Assembly (NCBI GenBank): GCA_945882005.1
Contig: CAMCWG010000147.1
Location: 1 to 7,410 of the forward strand
From: Bordetella parapertussis
Lineage (GTDB): Bacteria; Pseudomonadota; Gammaproteobacteria; Burkholderiales; Burkholderiaceae_B
DNA length: 7,410 bases
Direction: 5' to 3'
The position numbers and the translations under genes are program-made. Shown here one piece after another: positions 1 to 7,410 of the stretch (positions are counted from its first letter, which is position 1; every line of letters begins with the position of its first letter). A model generated the notes under the pieces. It was not told the origin of the DNA, ran no database searches, and saw only the letters and a list, made by a program, of their open reading frames with translations.

Positions 1-1553
<1,553 letters not shown>

Positions 1554-1560
1554 TAACCGC

Positions 1561-2745
1561 TTACTGTTGCGCCTGGCGAATTTGTAAGCGCCAGGCGAAC
1601 AGTGTGGCAAGAATTGGCAGGCCAATCATGCCAACTGGGAACACGCTTCCCAAGCCAAAGGTGTCGCCCAACCAAGCGCACACCGCCACCCCGAAGGACT
1701 GTCCCAAGAACAGGCAAGACGCAAACAGTGACACCGAGGTGCCACGGGCAGTCGGTGCCATCTGCGTGGCATGTGTCTGTAAAACGGCGTGTAAAAAATA
1801 ATATCCCAGGCCCGACATCACACTCGCGGCGATTGCCCACTGCCAAGCTGGGGCAAATAAAAACCCTGTCATCGACAACGCGAGTAGCGCACCACCCCAC
1901 AACGCAAGCCGCCGCTCGCCAAGCTTGGCGACAAATTTGTTGGCGCGAATGGCATAGATAAACGCACCAACTGCAAAACAACCGCTAATCGTGCCAGCCC
2001 ACGAAACCGGCAAGTTATGGCGCTCGTGCAAGAACGCTGGAACGAATGCAAGGGGACCAAACACCAGCACGCCTTCGATCGAAACAATCACCAAAACAAA
2101 CCAAGCCCATCTTGTAGATAACACTTGCTTGATCGGCACGAGGGGATTGACGTGACCAGCGGGGCGCTCCGTGGACTCTGTGACGATGTGGCGACGAGAC
2201 AGCAGCAATAAGCCTACGATTAAATAGGTCGCGGCCATCCACACAAACGCCCAGCGCCAACCAACCGTGTCTGCAAACACGCCACCTAACAACTGACCAA
2301 GTGCGAGACCCGAGATCGATCCCAACAAAAATCGCGCAATGGTTTCTTGTCTTTTTTCATACGGGACGTGGTCGCCAATCCACGCCATGGCGAGAGGCAC
2401 AATCGCCGCAGCGGTTGCCCCTGAGATGAAACGACCTATCTCGATAATTTCAAGTGAGGGGGCTGTAGCAACGATCAGGCTACCAACCGCACAGCCCAGT
2501 GTTGCCCACGACACCACCCGAAACTTACCGTAGTGATCTCCCAGCGGACCATAAAAAAACTGCAAGATGCCATAAGCAATTGCAAACAGGGTGACGGTGT
2601 TTGAGGCTTGAGCAGTGCGTACACCAAACTCCTGCGCAAACACCGGCAGCAGAGGATCACAAATCCGAAATGAGGTCGAGCTTGCGCATGCGGCAAAAGC
2701 AAAAAGGATAATGACCGAAGTAGTGGACTTGCTTTGCGCTGACAT
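1561..2745 (-). CDS. MFS transporter, 12-TM drug-efflux-like, substrate unknown
   Basis: This is a 394-residue inner-membrane protein of the major facilitator superfamily, probably a proton-coupled exporter. It is almost entirely hydrophobic segments consistent with 12 helices, with a hydrophilic central loop around residues 184-207. The cytoplasmic-loop motif A reads GPLGDHYGKF at 66-75. A motif-B-like GRFISGATAAA follows at 104-114. A degenerate antiporter motif C spans GSISGLALGQLLGG (142-155), with Q in place of the usual proline. A second-half equivalent around ATQMAPTARGTSVSLF (326-341) is as expected. These features suit the DHA1-like efflux group but do not identify a substrate. The ATG at 2743-2745 is the first possible start after an in-frame stop; only a weak AGAGA lies upstream. 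The gene begins 20 bases after dsbD with no terminator between, so co-transcription with cutA-dsbD is likely. No regulator gene is adjacent. Confidence 0.88.
   Translation of the reverse strand: MSAQSKSTTSVIILFAFAACASSTSFRICDPLLPVFAQEFGVRTAQASNTVTLFAIAYGILQFFYGPLGDHYGKFRVVSWATLGCAVGSLIVATAPSLEIIEIGRFISGATAAAIVPLAMAWIGDHVPYEKRQETIARFLLGSISGLALGQLLGGVFADTVGWRWAFVWMAATYLIVGLLLLSRRHIVTESTERPAGHVNPLVPIKQVLSTRWAWFVLVIVSIEGVLVFGPLAFVPAFLHERHNLPVSWAGTISGCFAVGAFIYAIRANKFVAKLGERRLALWGGALLALSMTGFLFAPAWQWAIAASVMSGLGYYFLHAVLQTHATQMAPTARGTSVSLFASCLFLGQSFGVAVCAWLGDTFGLGSVFPVGMIGLPILATLFAWRLQIRQAQQ
1563..1603. repeat. Long inverted repeat at the hemB/MFS convergence, possible bidirectional terminator
   Basis: CGCCTGGCG at 1570-1578 is a perfect inverted copy of CGCCAGGCG at 1589-1597, with a 10-base loop. 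Skipping one bulged base (1569), the stem continues with ACTGTT (1563-1568) against AACAGT (1598-1603), giving 15 pairs in all. It lies in the last codons of the - strand MFS gene and starts ten bases past the hemB stop. Neither side has the T-run of a standard intrinsic terminator directly adjacent. The nearest is a TTTT on the - strand at 1544-1547, after a small palindrome (1548-1558). A role in stopping or protecting converging transcripts is inferred. Confidence 0.5.
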
Positions 2746-2765
2746 ACGTCTCTGTGTCGTTGTAA

Positions 2766-4700
2766 CTACTTTAGTGCTCGGTCAAGGGTTGCCGTAAAGC
2801 GATTCGCATCTTGAAACCCGACAACACGGATATCGCGACGCTCGGCACCACCTGCAGCAAAAAATATAATCCCCGGTGGCCCAAACAATTTGAAGCGTTT
2901 CATTAGCGCTCGATCATCCGTGTTGTTCGCGGTCACGTCAACTTGTAATAGCAACATCTGACCCATCCGCTGCGCAACGCGCGGATCCACAAACGTAAAC
3001 GCTTCCATTTCCTTGCAGGACACGCACCAGTCTGCATAGAAGTCCAACATCACAGGTCGGGTGGACTTCGCAAGAGTCGCATCTAATTCTGCTAGCGTAC
3101 GAATACGTTGAAAGCTTGGGTGTGCGACGGCTGCGGGGGCGCCAAGTAACTGTTGCTTAATTGATGCTGCAGGTGCTGAAGGTTGACCTGTAGTTTGCGC
3201 GGTCAATTGCGCGCTTGCTGTAGGTGCGCTCTGCATGAAGGCCAGGTGGCCCAGGGGCTGAAGTAAAGAACGCCCACCACTTGCAACACCTACGAACCAC
3301 ACCAGGCAAAGCAAGGCTAACAACAAGCCAAGGGTTTTGCGCAAGATGGCACCGAAGCGCGCCTCTGGCGGCAAGGAGTCGAACGTGCGCAAAAGCACTG
3401 CGGCAAAGAGCACCAAGACGGCCCAGCCCAAAATCTGGGCCCAAGTAGGCAACAACGGTGTGACCATCCACCAAGCCGTCGCAAAAAGCAAGACACCGAA
3501 AAATTTCTTGACGCCCTCCATCCAGTGGCCTGCGCGTGGCATCAGCTTGCCAGCCGACAAGCCCATCAACAACAAGGGCACGCCCATGCCCCAGGCCATC
3601 GCAAACAAAGCAGACCCACCAAGGACCACGTCACCAGTTTGCGAGATATACAAAAGTGCACCGGCTAACGGTGCTGCAACACACGGCCCCACGATTAAGG
3701 CCGATAGCGCACCCATTAAGGCAGCCGCACTGAGTCGACCTCCCAAAATGTGAGAGTTCTTTGCCATTAGCTTGGTCTGCAGGCTTGCTGGCATCTGAAA
3801 GGTATAAACGTCAAACATTGCTAGAGCAAGCGCACCCAGCAACAAAGCAAACAAACCCAGCACCCAGGGCGTTTGCAACCAAGCGGCCAGGCCTGCGCCA
3901 CTTAATCCAGCTGCTACGCCTAGCGCGGTGTAGACCACCGACATACCAGCCACGTAAGCCATCGCGAGAGAAAACCCACGTAAGCGCGACACGTGCTTTT
4001 CTTCACCCACAAGCAACACAGAAAGGATCGGCACCATGGGCAACACACAAGGCGTAAGTGCGAGCAGTAAACCAAGCGCGAAGAACAGTAGGGTTATTTC
4101 AAGCAAGCCGGTTGAGGAGAGTAACTGCGCTAAGCCCACGTCGTCCGAACCAAACAATAAGTCACCGAGCTGCCCTTGCTTGATACGATCAATGAGCGAG
4201 CCAGAACCGTGTGCAGCGATCACGTAGCCCGCAGCACCTGACTGCGGAGTGAGCTGCAATACAAAATCTTGCGGCGGGTAACATAGGCCTGCCTCAGCGC
4301 AACCCTGCCCACTAGCTGTTAACTTAAAGCTCTCTGGCGGAATGTTGCTGGGCCATGCTGAAATCGGGAGCTCAATCACCGCATCGGTGAAATAAAGCTC
4401 CATTTCTTTATTGAAAGTTTGATCAAACTTGACGCGGCCTGTTGGCATCGCAGGGTCGCCAAGGTTCACATGCGTTGTGTCCAACGCAAAGCTGAACCGC
4501 TCGCGGTACATGTAATACCCGGGGGCGATCTTAAAGCGCAAACTAATCTTGTCCGACGAGATCATCTGCGCCTGCAGAACAAAGGCTTTCTCTGGATCTA
4601 AAAAGTCTTGCGCGTTGGTTCGCGCAACAGACAAAACCAGCAGAGCTAGCAATAAGAGAGCCAAGCCAAATTTTTGTAGCGTGTGTCTGGTCAATGCCAT
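2766..4700 (-). CDS. dsbD: Thiol:disulfide interchange protein DsbD
   Basis: DsbD carries electrons from cytoplasmic thioredoxin across the inner membrane to periplasmic DsbC, DsbG and the CcmG/cytochrome c maturation branch. The 644-residue protein has every expected part. A signal peptide covers about residues 1-30, with likely cleavage after TNA. An immunoglobulin-like N-terminal periplasmic domain carries the redox pair C134 and C140 (GQGCAEAGLCYPP). An eight-helix membrane domain, about 197-475, carries C218 in LTPCVLPMVP and C340 in IVGPCVAAPLAG. A C-terminal thioredoxin-like domain has C559 and C562 in DWCVSCKEME. All six catalytic cysteines are present. It is somewhat longer than E. 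coli DsbD, partly through an Ala/Gln/Thr/Pro-rich linker at about 488-526. The ATG follows the cutA TAA directly, with no bases between; GAGAGA at 4706-4711 may serve as a weak ribosome site, so coupling to cutA is likely. Confidence 0.97.
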   Translation of the reverse strand: MALTRHTLQKFGLALLLLALLVLSVARTNAQDFLDPEKAFVLQAQMISSDKISLRFKIAPGYYMYRERFSFALDTTHVNLGDPAMPTGRVKFDQTFNKEMELYFTDAVIELPISAWPSNIPPESFKLTASGQGCAEAGLCYPPQDFVLQLTPQSGAAGYVIAAHGSGSLIDRIKQGQLGDLLFGSDDVGLAQLLSSTGLLEITLLFFALGLLLALTPCVLPMVPILSVLLVGEEKHVSRLRGFSLAMAYVAGMSVVYTALGVAAGLSGAGLAAWLQTPWVLGLFALLLGALALAMFDVYTFQMPASLQTKLMAKNSHILGGRLSAAALMGALSALIVGPCVAAPLAGALLYISQTGDVVLGGSALFAMAWGMGVPLLLMGLSAGKLMPRAGHWMEGVKKFFGVLLFATAWWMVTPLLPTWAQILGWAVLVLFAAVLLRTFDSLPPEARFGAILRKTLGLLLALLCLVWFVGVASGGRSLLQPLGHLAFMQSAPTASAQLTAQTTGQPSAPAASIKQQLLGAPAAVAHPSFQRIRTLAELDATLAKSTRPVMLDFYADWCVSCKEMEAFTFVDPRVAQRMGQMLLLQVDVTANNTDDRALMKRFKLFGPPGIIFFAAGGAERRDIRVVGFQDANRFTATLDRALK

Positions 4701-5018
4701 TTAGTTCTCTCGCACCCAGTTCAAGTAAGGCGCATACCCGCCGATGATCGGCACCACAATCGCTTCCGGTACATCATAAGGGTGCAAAGCGATCAGGCGT
4801 TCTATTAGATTAGCCTGTTTAGCTGCTGTTGTTTTTATTGTCAGCGGAATTTCTGTGGCTTTCTCAACAGAACCTTGCCAACGATAAACAGACCGTACGG
4901 AGGCGCCAATGTTTACGCAGGCCGCCAAGCCCTCTGAGACCAAGGCATCGGCAATTCGCGTTGCGACGGCATCATCTGGTGCGTTGCTCAGCACGAGTAC
5001 GGTGTCTGTTTGGTTCAT
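4701..5018 (-). CDS. cutA: CutA family divalent-cation tolerance protein
   Basis: CutA proteins are small, very stable cytoplasmic trimers of ferredoxin-like fold. In E. coli the locus is linked to copper and other divalent-metal tolerance, but the molecular activity remains unclear. The product has 105 residues, normal for the family. The signature segments are LAACVNIGASVRSVYRWQG (31-49), the KATEIPLTIKTT strand (53-64) and the C-terminal HPYDVPEAIVVPIIGGY (79-95). The family cysteine in AACV is present as C34, the only cysteine. The start at 5016-5018 has an AGAGGA ribosome site at 5024-5029, 5 bases away. The stop abuts the dsbD start; the cutA-dsbD pairing also occurs in E. coli, where dsbD was once called cutA2/dipZ. 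The start lies only 14 bases after the T-run of the rplQ terminator, and I see no convincing promoter, so how it is transcribed is open. Confidence 0.95.
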   Translation of the reverse strand: MNQTDTVLVLSNAPDDAVATRIADALVSEGLAACVNIGASVRSVYRWQGSVEKATEIPLTIKTTAAKQANLIERLIALHPYDVPEAIVVPIIGGYAPYLNWVREN

Positions 5019-5032
5019 GGGCGTCCTCTGAC

Positions 5033-5059
5033 AAAAAAGCCTCGGATAAACCGAGGCTT
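5033..5059 (-). terminator. Intrinsic terminator at the end of the alpha operon (after rplQ)
   Basis: On the - strand, AAGCCTCGG and CCGAGGCTT form a perfect 9-pair stem with the 5-base loop TTTAT, followed by a run of T (six T including those in the stem). It begins 22 bases after the rplQ stop and is a textbook Rho-independent terminator. The + strand side lacks an uninterrupted T-run, so it is directional. Confidence 0.93.
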
Positions 5060-5081
5060 CGTTTGTTTGAGCTGTCGAAAT

Positions 5082-5474
5082 TTATTCGGCGGCTTCTTCA
5101 ACTGCATCTTCGACCACTGGACGGTCAACCAACTCCATAAAGGCCATTGGTGCATTGTCACCCTGACGGAAACCCATCTTGAGGATACGGGTGTAGCCGC
5201 CATTACGCGCTGCGTAACGTGGACCGATTTCTGCAAAGAGCTTCACAACGATTTCGCGATCACGCAAACGGGCAAATGCCAAACGCTTGTTTGCCAATGT
5301 TGGGCTCTTACCCATGGTGATGAGAGGCTCAACGATGCGGCGCAATTCCTTTGCCTTAGGCAAAGTCGTCTTGATCGCTTCGTGGGTCAACAGCGCGACA
5401 GCCATGTTGCGGAACATCGCGAGGCGATGGCTGCTGGTGCGGTTGAGTTTACGTAATCCATTACCGTGACGCAT
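5082..5474 (-). CDS. rplQ: 50S ribosomal protein L17
   Basis: L17 is a large-subunit protein that binds 23S rRNA and lies near the peptide exit side of the ribosome. The product has 130 residues (E. coli 127) and begins with the conserved [17 protein letters not shown]. It continues with [26 protein letters not shown] and the [20 protein letters not shown] segment (92-111). The C-terminus is a short acidic tail (EDAVEEAAE), as is common in proteobacterial L17. The start is fixed by the conserved N-terminus and by AAGGAAA at 5480-5486. It is the last gene of the alpha operon and is followed at once by a strong terminator. The 105-base spacer from rpoA is longer than the short spacer I recall in E. 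coli and contains two small hairpins. Confidence 0.98.
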   Translation of the reverse strand: MRHGNGLRKLNRTSSHRLAMFRNMAVALLTHEAIKTTLPKAKELRRIVEPLITMGKSPTLANKRLAFARLRDREIVVKLFAEIGPRYAARNGGYTRILKMGFRQGDNAPMAFMELVDRPVVEDAVEEAAE

Positions 5475-5500
5475 GATACTTTCCTTATTGAATCTATTAA

Positions 5501-5514
5501 GAGCGTTTCCGCTC
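5501..5514 (-). other. Small GNRA-capped hairpin in the rplQ leader
   Basis: The - strand reads GAGCG-GAAA-CGCTC, a 5-pair stem closed by a GAAA (GNRA-type) tetraloop, 27 bases upstream of the rplQ start. An alternative pairing of AAGAGC (about 5525-5530) with GCTCTT (about 5498-5503) would exclude this stem. It could be an RNA-stability or translation-control element; function is inferred only. Confidence 0.4.
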
Positions 5515-5535
5515 GAGGTTATTCAGCTCTTCTAT

Positions 5536-5554
5536 CAGCAACCTACTGTTGCTG
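5536..5554 (-). other. 7-pair stem-loop between rpoA and rplQ
   Basis: CAGCAAC (5536-5542) and GTTGCTG (5548-5554) form a perfect 7-pair stem with a 5-base loop. No T-run follows on either strand, so it is not an intrinsic terminator. An mRNA processing or stability role for the rpoA/rplQ junction is possible but not shown. Confidence 0.45.
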
Positions 5555-5579
5555 CGGGCCGATGGTGGTATTGCCTTGC

Positions 5580-6563
5580 TTACGGACGCTCGAGGCCCAT
5601 TGGTGGCCAGTTCTCAAGCTTCATGCCCAAAGTCAGGCCGCGAGCGGACAGGACTTCTTTGATTTCGTTGAGCGACTTGCGACCAAGGTTTGGTGTCTTG
5701 AGCAATTCGTTTTCGGTGCGCTGAATCAGATCGCCGATGTAGTAAATGTTTTCTGCTTTCAGGCAGTTGGCCGAACGCACGGTCAGCTCGAGGTCGTCCA
5801 CTGGGCGCAACAGCACTGGATCGATTTGTGGAGCACCGCGGCTTGGCATTTCGTACGAATCGCCAGCGCCTTCGAGCGCGGCAAAAACCGAGATCTGGTC
5901 CATCAGAATGCGGGCCGACTGGCGCACTGCTTCTTCTGGGCTGATCACGCCATTTGTTTCGACATCCAGCACAAGCTTATCGAGGTCGGTACGCTGCTCA
6001 ACGCGAGCGTTCTCAACAGCGTAGCTCACGCGACGCACTGGGCTGAAAGATGCGTCAAGCACGATACGGCCGATTGTGTGTGCACGATCGTCGATCAGTG
6101 CGCGCACGTTGCCAGGAACGTAACCACGACCCTTTTCAACTTTGATCTGCATTTCAAGCTTGCCGGATTCGGTCAGCGTTGCAATGACTTGTTGTGGGTT
6201 CACGATTTCAACGTCGTGTGGCAATTCAATGTCTGAAGCCAGGACAGGACCAGCGCCTTGCTTGCGCAGGGTCAAGGTCACGTCATCACGGCTGTGGAGC
6301 TTAAACACCACACCTTTGAGGTTCAACAGAATATCAACAACGTCTTCACGCACACCAGCGATTGTCGAGTACTCATGTACAACGCCCGTGATCTGTACTT
6401 CGGTTGGTGCGTAACCAGTCATCGATGACAACAAGATGCGACGCAAAGCGTTGCCCAATGTGTGTCCGTAGCCGCGTTCAAACGGCTCCATGATGATTTT
6501 GGCGTGATTGGTGCCTACGGGTTCGACTTCGATCGAACGTGGCTTGAGAAAACCTTGTGACAT
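5580..6563 (-). CDS. rpoA: DNA-directed RNA polymerase alpha subunit
   Basis: The alpha subunit dimerises to nucleate RNA polymerase assembly and contacts promoter UP elements and activators. The 327-residue product has normal length. The N-terminal assembly domain contains [18 protein letters not shown] (31-48), and conserved segments continue through [22 protein letters not shown] (177-196). A flexible linker at about 233-250 leads to the C-terminal domain, where [22 protein letters not shown] (258-279) holds the DNA-binding arginine R263, equivalent to E. coli R265. [16 protein letters not shown] (290-305) follows. The tail WPPMGLERP is typical of Alcaligenaceae-type Burkholderiales and is the best taxonomic clue here. 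The start has an AAGGA site at 6573-6577, 9 bases away. Unusually, an intrinsic terminator lies between this gene and rpsD, so rpoA output may depend on readthrough or on a promoter in the 75 bases that follow it. I could not find a convincing one. Confidence 0.99.
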   Translation of the reverse strand: MSQGFLKPRSIEVEPVGTNHAKIIMEPFERGYGHTLGNALRRILLSSMTGYAPTEVQITGVVHEYSTIAGVREDVVDILLNLKGVVFKLHSRDDVTLTLRKQGAGPVLASDIELPHDVEIVNPQQVIATLTESGKLEMQIKVEKGRGYVPGNVRALIDDRAHTIGRIVLDASFSPVRRVSYAVENARVEQRTDLDKLVLDVETNGVISPEEAVRQSARILMDQISVFAALEGAGDSYEMPSRGAPQIDPVLLRPVDDLELTVRSANCLKAENIYYIGDLIQRTENELLKTPNLGRKSLNEIKEVLSARGLTLGMKLENWPPMGLERP

Positions 6564-6638
6564 ATCTGCAATTCCTTTTCAATACCCTCGGTTCGTTACA
6601 CCGATAAGGCTGATGGGTGAAAGCTTAACTACTTCATT

Positions 6639-6669
6639 AAAAAAAGCGCGCAACATCGCTACGCGCTTT
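6639..6669 (-). terminator. Intrinsic terminator or attenuator between rpsD and rpoA
   Basis: On the - strand AAAGCGCG and CGCGCTTT form an 8-pair stem around an 11-base loop, and the 3' arm runs into seven consecutive T. It starts 12 bases past the rpsD stop and ends 75 bases before the rpoA start. The form is that of a Rho-independent terminator, although the loop is larger than ideal, so partial termination is plausible. The + strand copy also has a short T-run (CTTTC) but nothing sustained. Confidence 0.82.
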
Positions 6670-6681
6670 CTAAAACGATTA

Positions 6682-7305
6682 TTAACGTGAATACAATTCG
6701 ACGACCATCGACTCGTTGATGTCGCGAGCAACGTCTGCACGATCAGGCACTTGCTTGAACGTACCAACGAGCTTAGCTGTATCAACTTCAACCCACTGTG
6801 GCAAGCCATTGCCAGAAGCCAGGTCCATTGATTCGCGAATACGCGCTTGTGCTTTTGCTTTTTCGCGGATTGCAACAACGTCGCCTGACTTGATCAACAT
6901 CGAAGGGATGTCGGCAGTGTGGCCGTTGAGTTCGATTGCACGATGCGACACCAACTGGCGTGCTTCTGCGCGTGTCGAGCCAAAGCCCATGCGATATACA
7001 ACGTTGTCCAGACGCGACTCGAGCAACTGAATCAGCTGTTCGCCAGTGTTGCCTTTACGACGCTCGGCTTCTGCGAAATATTTACGGAATTGCTTTTCCA
7101 TAATGCCGTACATGCGCTTGAGCTTTTGCTTCTCACGCAACTGCAGACCGTAGTCCGAAGTACGAGCACCTGAAGTACGACCGTGTTGGCCAGGCTTGGA
7201 ATCCAGTTTGCACTTGGAGTCCAACGAGCGGCGTGCGCTCTTGAGGAAAAGATCAATTCCCTCGCGACGCGAGAGTTTGCATTTGGGACCGGTATAACGT
7301 GCCAT
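6682..7305 (-). CDS. rpsD: 30S ribosomal protein S4
   Basis: S4 is a primary 16S rRNA-binding protein that starts assembly of the small-subunit body. In E. coli it also represses translation of the alpha operon by binding a pseudoknot in the rpsM leader, which lies outside this window. With the start at 7303-7305 the product has 207 residues (E. coli 206) and the conserved N-terminus [16 protein letters not shown]. The S4 RNA-binding domain is at about 97-128, with [18 protein letters not shown] and SHRAIELNG. The C-terminus is [10 protein letters not shown]. The frame stays open 14 codons further upstream to 7347, but those codons overlap rpsK and precede the ribosome site AAGGGG (7313-7318), so the shorter start is chosen. 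The protein has two cysteines, C9 and C32, and is not the four-cysteine zinc form. The gap from rpsK is 11 bases. Confidence 0.98.
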   Translation of the reverse strand: MARYTGPKCKLSRREGIDLFLKSARRSLDSKCKLDSKPGQHGRTSGARTSDYGLQLREKQKLKRMYGIMEKQFRKYFAEAERRKGNTGEQLIQLLESRLDNVVYRMGFGSTRAEARQLVSHRAIELNGHTADIPSMLIKSGDVVAIREKAKAQARIRESMDLASGNGLPQWVEVDTAKLVGTFKQVPDRADVARDINESMVVELYSR

Positions 7306-7312
7306 GTGGGTT

Positions 7313-7318
7313 CCCCTT
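7313..7318 (-). promoter_or_regulatory. Shine-Dalgarno site that fixes the rpsD start
   Basis: AAGGGG lies 7 bases before the rpsD ATG and overlaps the TAA stop of rpsK. It supports MARYTGPK as the true N-terminus over the in-frame ATG at 7345-7347, and suggests coupled translation of rpsK and rpsD. Confidence 0.8.
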
Positions 7319-7410
7319 AGATACGACGACGCTTGGGTGGACGGCAACCGTTGTGCGGCACAGGCGTGATATCGGCGATGCTCGAAATCTTGATGCCCAG
7401 CGCATTCAAC
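7317..7410 (-). CDS. rpsK: 30S ribosomal protein S11, C-terminal 30 residues only
   Basis: The - strand from the right edge encodes [16 protein letters not shown] followed by [14 protein letters not shown] and TAA. This is the highly conserved C-terminal end of S11, a platform protein of the small subunit that contacts 16S rRNA near the mRNA exit and E site. The [11 protein letters not shown] block is diagnostic. The rest of the gene lies beyond the window. Its place directly before rpsD is the standard alpha-operon order (rpsM-rpsK-rpsD-rpoA-rplQ). Confidence 0.96.

Noticed and set aside
3337..3753. A 138-codon + strand frame inside dsbD
   Set aside because: It is antisense to the DsbD membrane domain, which has all expected motifs; the frame is Lys/Pro/Ala-rich without recognisable domains.
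5466..6236. A 256-codon open frame on the + strand, antisense to rpoA and the start of rplQ's leader
   Set aside because: It lies opposite the highly conserved rpoA, is unusually rich in Cys, His and Trp as antisense frames of biased genes tend to be, resembles no family I recognise, and has no supporting ribosome site. It is explained as a shadow of rpoA codon use.
6564..6638. Possible rpoA promoter downstream of the rpsD-rpoA terminator (for example TTTCAC, 16 bases, TGTAAC on the - strand)
   Set aside because: The match to the sigma-70 consensus is poor, only 2 of 6 and 4 of 6 positions, so I do not list it as a feature.
7306..7347. Fourteen extra in-frame codons at the rpsD N-terminus starting at ATG 7345-7347
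   Set aside because: They overlap the end of rpsK, precede the AAGGGG ribosome site, and would extend S4 beyond the conserved MARYTGPK start.

Overview
The window is a housekeeping stretch of a betaproteobacterial chromosome, most likely order Burkholderiales and close to Alcaligenaceae. The RNA polymerase alpha subunit ends in GLERP and, from memory, reads almost like the Bordetella protein throughout. HemB is of the magnesium type usual in that group. Base composition looks moderate (low-to-mid 50s % G+C by eye), lower than most Bordetella or Burkholderia. Genus cannot be fixed from these genes alone.

Layout. On the + strand, bases 1-1553 hold the 3' part of engB (ribosome-assembly GTPase; its N-terminus lies outside the window) and complete hemB (porphobilinogen synthase), joined by an ATGA stop/start overlap. 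Everything else is on the - strand. Read in transcription order from the right edge it is rpsK (3' end only), rpsD, rpoA, rplQ, then cutA, dsbD and an MFS transporter gene. The MFS gene runs convergently into hemB with 7 bases between the stop codons. Coding density is near total. The only gene-free gaps above 60 bases are rpsD-rpoA (118 bases), rpoA-rplQ (105 bases) and rplQ-cutA (63 bases); none reaches 300 bases.

How the genes work together. rpsK-rpsD-rpoA-rplQ is the end of the classical alpha ribosomal-protein operon. Two clear intrinsic terminators on the - strand punctuate it: one at its end, after rplQ, and, less expectedly, one inside it between rpsD and rpoA. The second group, cutA-dsbD-MFS, is tightly packed (0 and 20 base gaps). 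It pairs a metal-tolerance-associated protein with the inner-membrane reductant carrier, an adjacency also known from E. coli. The MFS gene at its end looks like an accessory addition between dsbD and hemB.

I see no mobile element, CRISPR array, RNA gene, toxin-antitoxin pair or unknown multi-gene system here. The observations worth a second look are regulatory: the terminator inside the alpha operon, the cutA start placed directly after a terminator, the structured rpoA-rplQ spacer, and a long inverted repeat at the hemB/MFS convergence.
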